A stretch of 7,526 bases of DNA. Source: CAYUCY01 sp964443525 (GTDB taxonomy: Bacteria; Pseudomonadota; Alphaproteobacteria; Caedimonadales; Caedimonadaceae). The position numbers and the translations under genes were made by a program. The stretch covers positions 1 to 7,526 of the forward strand of contig CAYUCY010000070.1 in NCBI GenBank assembly GCA_964443525.1. Reading direction: 5' to 3'. Below, piece by piece: positions 5,928 to 7,526 of the stretch; positions within the stretch are counted from its first letter, which is position 1; every line of letters starts with the position of its first letter. The notes beneath the pieces were generated by a model that had not been told where the DNA came from, made no database searches, and saw only the letters and a program-made list of their open reading frames with translations.

Positions 5928-5956
5928 TTGAAATTTGTTGCATATGCAACTACATT
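5928..5956 (+). promoter_or_regulatory. Putative marR operon promoter
   Basis: TTGAAA at 5928-5933 and TACATT at 5951-5956 are spaced exactly 17 bases apart. The transcript would start about 7 bases past the -10, at or next to the ATG at 5963. With no ribosome site upstream, the marR message may be leaderless. The -10 match is weak. Confidence 0.45.
5937..5950. promoter_or_regulatory. Perfect palindrome, likely MarR operator
   Basis: GTTGCATATGCAAC is a perfect 14-base palindrome just upstream of marR and fills most of the spacer between the proposed -35 and -10 boxes. MarR-family dimers typically bind such palindromes in their own promoter, so binding here would block RNA polymerase. The link to this regulator is inferred from position and symmetry. 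Confidence 0.65.
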
Positions 5957-5962
5957 TTTCAT

Positions 5963-6439
5963 ATGAAGAATGAGATTCCAAGCAATCTAGAAGATCATTT
6001 AGGTTACTGGCTTCGTTGCCTGTCAAATCTCGTGTCCGGTTCATTTGCAGAACGACTTGAAAAACATGGTGTTTCTGTTGCTCAGTGGGTTGTTTTAAGA
6101 ACCTTCTATGATCAGATGAAACCCATCATATTGATCGAGGCGGCAAAGTTAATCGGCGTTGACAAAAGTTCCTTGTCCCGAATGATTGATCGGCTTGTTC
6201 AAAAAGGGTTGATTGTCAAATCTTCAAACGATCAGGATTTGCGTTCAACCCATCTTGCTCTTTCCGAGGAAGGTCGGGATCTCATTCTTAAACTAGCCAA
6301 AGAAGCGGACGCGAATGACCAGAGCTTTTTTCAGAGTCTTTCAAAAGAGGAGAAAAGAAATTTTCTTAAGGTTATTCAAAGGCTTCTAAAAGAAAACGGC
6401 TGGAGTCCATCGGAAAATGGGCGAGTCCATATGACATAA
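5963..6439 (+). CDS. MarR-family transcriptional regulator
   Basis: A 158-residue winged-helix regulator that should bind DNA as a dimer and usually represses its own operon until a ligand or stress signal releases it. The order is typical: an N-terminal dimerisation helix (~9-33), then VSVAQWVVLRTFYD (~37-50), the helix-turn-helix with recognition helix DKSSLSRMIDRLVQKGLI (~67-84), the wing NDQDLRSTHLALSEEG (~89-104) with the conserved D-x-R, and C-terminal dimer helices. The only cysteine in the N-terminal helix, Cys19, does not fall at the OhrR peroxidatic position in an ungapped comparison, so peroxide sensing is not indicated. The ATG at 5963 has no Shine-Dalgarno and may start a leaderless message. 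The first gene of the operon with DUF1398 and tag, it probably controls all three through the palindrome at 5937-5950. Confidence 0.92.
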   Translation: MKNEIPSNLEDHLGYWLRCLSNLVSGSFAERLEKHGVSVAQWVVLRTFYDQMKPIILIEAAKLIGVDKSSLSRMIDRLVQKGLIVKSSNDQDLRSTHLALSEEGRDLILKLAKEADANDQSFFQSLSKEEKRNFLKVIQRLLKENGWSPSENGRVHMT

Positions 6440-6458
6440 ACCATGAAGGAGAAAGAGA

Positions 6459-6854
6459 ATGGATACAAGAGTTATTCAAGAATGTAATGAAGGATCTTTA
6501 TCAGGCAAGTTAACTTTTCCAGAGGTCGTCAGAAAACTTTTAATGGCAGGGGTCGAACGCTACATTGCGGACCTTGTGGGGTTTCAAAAACTTTCTTATG
6601 GTCTGAAGGGGGAATCTCATCAAAGCACTTTAGATTTCTTAGATGCGCCGGAAATACCCGATGGGTTTAATGCAAACTCGATAAAGGAAGCCTTAACGGC
6701 AATTCAGCAGCAAAAGATTGACTATCCTGAATTTCTGCGAAGAATTATGATAGCAGGCTGCACCCATTACGAAGTATTTTTGTGTGGGAAGCAGGCCATT
6801 TATTTCGGCCGGGACGGAAGTCACCATATTGAAAAATTTCCTTCCAAGGACTGA
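6459..6854 (+). CDS. DUF1398 family protein
   Basis: A 131-residue protein that I assign to DUF1398, a family of small cytoplasmic bacterial proteins without known function. Supporting blocks are LTFPEVVRKLLMAGVERYIADL in the first third, and IDYPEFLRRIMIAGCTHYEVFL with the C-terminal QAIYFGRDGSHHIEKFP. The two (F/Y)PE(V/F) plus 'hMxAGxxxY' blocks resemble each other (residues ~19-37 and ~87-105), suggesting an internal duplication. No signal peptide or membrane segment is seen. A ribosome site GAAGGAG (6445-6451) precedes the ATG. It lies 19 bases after marR and 2 bases before tag, so it should be co-expressed with both and probably shares a stress-related role; that role is inference. The start is well supported. 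Confidence 0.85.
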   Translation: MDTRVIQECNEGSLSGKLTFPEVVRKLLMAGVERYIADLVGFQKLSYGLKGESHQSTLDFLDAPEIPDGFNANSIKEALTAIQQQKIDYPEFLRRIMIAGCTHYEVFLCGKQAIYFGRDGSHHIEKFPSKD

Positions 6855-6856
6855 CC

Positions 6857-7441
6857 ATGTTGATCACTAAAAAACGATGCGGTTGGGTTGGGACAGGAAA
6901 GCCCTTTTATGAAGATTATCATGATAAAGAATGGGGCGTGCCCGTTCATGATGATAGGATGCTTTTTGAAATGTTGATCCTGGAAGGGGCTCAAGCAGGT
7001 CTAACCTGGGAAACCATCTTGAAGCGTCGGGAGTCTTATAGAGAAGTATTTCTGAATTTTGAACCCGCCCGCGTTGCTCGGATGAGCGACACCGATTTGG
7101 AGAAGATTCTTTTAAATCCGGGGATTATTCGAAATCGTTTGAAAGTTTTCGGAGCGCGTCAAAATGCGCGTTCCTTCCTCGCCATTCAAGAAGAATTCGG
7201 TTCGTTTCATGGGTATGTTTGGAGATTTGTCGAAGGAAAGCCGAAAATAAATGTGAGATCTTCTCTTGCAGAAATTCCTCCTCGAACGATCGAATCGGAT
7301 GCTCTTTCAAAGGATTTAAAAAAGAGAGGGATGACATTCGTCGGTTCGGTCATTACGTACGCTTATATGCAAGCAGTTGGAATGGTCAATGACCATACGG
7401 TTGATTGTTTTAGGCATGAGGAATTGGCTTCAAGTAGTTAA
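6857..7441 (+). CDS. tag: DNA-3-methyladenine glycosylase I
   Basis: Tag removes 3-methyladenine from alkylated DNA, the first step of base-excision repair. The 194-residue product aligns along its whole length with E. coli Tag (187 residues). All four zinc ligands can be placed: Cys8 (RCGW), His22 (YHDKEWGVP), and His180 and Cys184 (NDHTVDC). The base-binding pocket is kept: Tyr18, Tyr21, Glu43 (LILEGAQAGLTW, equivalent to Glu38) and Trp51. GIIRNRLK and SDALSKDLKKRGMTFVG are further family blocks. The ATG has an AAGGA six bases upstream (6846-6850), inside the end of the DUF1398 gene, so translation is coupled. It is the last gene of the marR operon and is followed by a strong terminator. 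It looks intact and active. Confidence 0.96.
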   Translation: MLITKKRCGWVGTGKPFYEDYHDKEWGVPVHDDRMLFEMLILEGAQAGLTWETILKRRESYREVFLNFEPARVARMSDTDLEKILLNPGIIRNRLKVFGARQNARSFLAIQEEFGSFHGYVWRFVEGKPKINVRSSLAEIPPRTIESDALSKDLKKRGMTFVGSVITYAYMQAVGMVNDHTVDCFRHEELASSS

Positions 7442-7472
7442 AACAAGCTATCTTCCGCTGAAGAACATCAAA

Positions 7473-7498
7473 AAAAGCCCCTCAACTGAGGGGCTTTT
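7473..7498 (+). terminator. Rho-independent terminator after tag
   Basis: Eleven-base arms 7473-7483 and 7488-7498 pair perfectly around the loop AACT, with only four T at the 3' side but six A at the 5' side (7471-7476), so it may act in both directions. Its 24-base core is identical to that of the terminator at 5861-5884. Nothing further is seen in the last 28 bases. Confidence 0.88.
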
Positions 7499-7526
7499 GT
7501 CATCTATGTAAGAAAGTCTAGTTTTC

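Overview
The window looks like a piece of an AT-rich (roughly 40% GC by eye) Gram-negative, probably alphaproteobacterial genome. The main reason is the flagellar layout: flgB-flgC-fliE on the minus strand, divergent from fliO-fliP on the plus strand, an order I associate with Alphaproteobacteria. A leucine-rich-repeat protein and a decaying gene for an exported methyltransferase would suit a host-associated lineage such as Holosporales/Paracaedibacter relatives. That placement is inference only.

Layout: (1) 84-1334, plus strand: an LRR protein with seven repeats and an uncertain 5' end. (2) 1354-2434, minus strand: fliE, flgC and flgB, encoding parts of the flagellar basal-body rod and its base. 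(3) 2435-2552: a divergent control region with a perfect 14-bp-arm inverted repeat overlapping a consensus -10 box. (4) 2553-4277, plus strand: csrA, an unrecognised helical protein, fliO and fliP in a tightly overlapping operon. fliP contains a 10-N assembly gap. The bases left of the gap are an error-rich copy of the bases right of it, so the break in fliP is very probably an assembly artefact. (5) 4274-5134, minus strand: a small MscS-family channel whose stop codon overlaps that of fliP. (6) 5135-5833: an AT-rich intergenic stretch with a promoter, then a frameshifted and truncated signal-peptide-plus-methyltransferase pseudogene ending at a strong terminator. (7) 5928-7498, plus strand: a marR - DUF1398 - tag operon with a perfect palindrome between its -35 and -10 boxes, closed by a terminator whose 24-bp core is identical to the one in (6).

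How they work together: fliO and fliP build the membrane export gate of the flagellar type III secretion system. flgB, flgC and fliE encode its first rod substrates and the rod-to-MS-ring adaptor. CsrA, first in the export operon, could control flagellar mRNAs after transcription. The marR operon looks like a self-contained, self-repressed unit that couples a DNA-alkylation repair glycosylase to an unknown small protein. I found no RNA genes, CRISPR arrays or convincing mobile elements.
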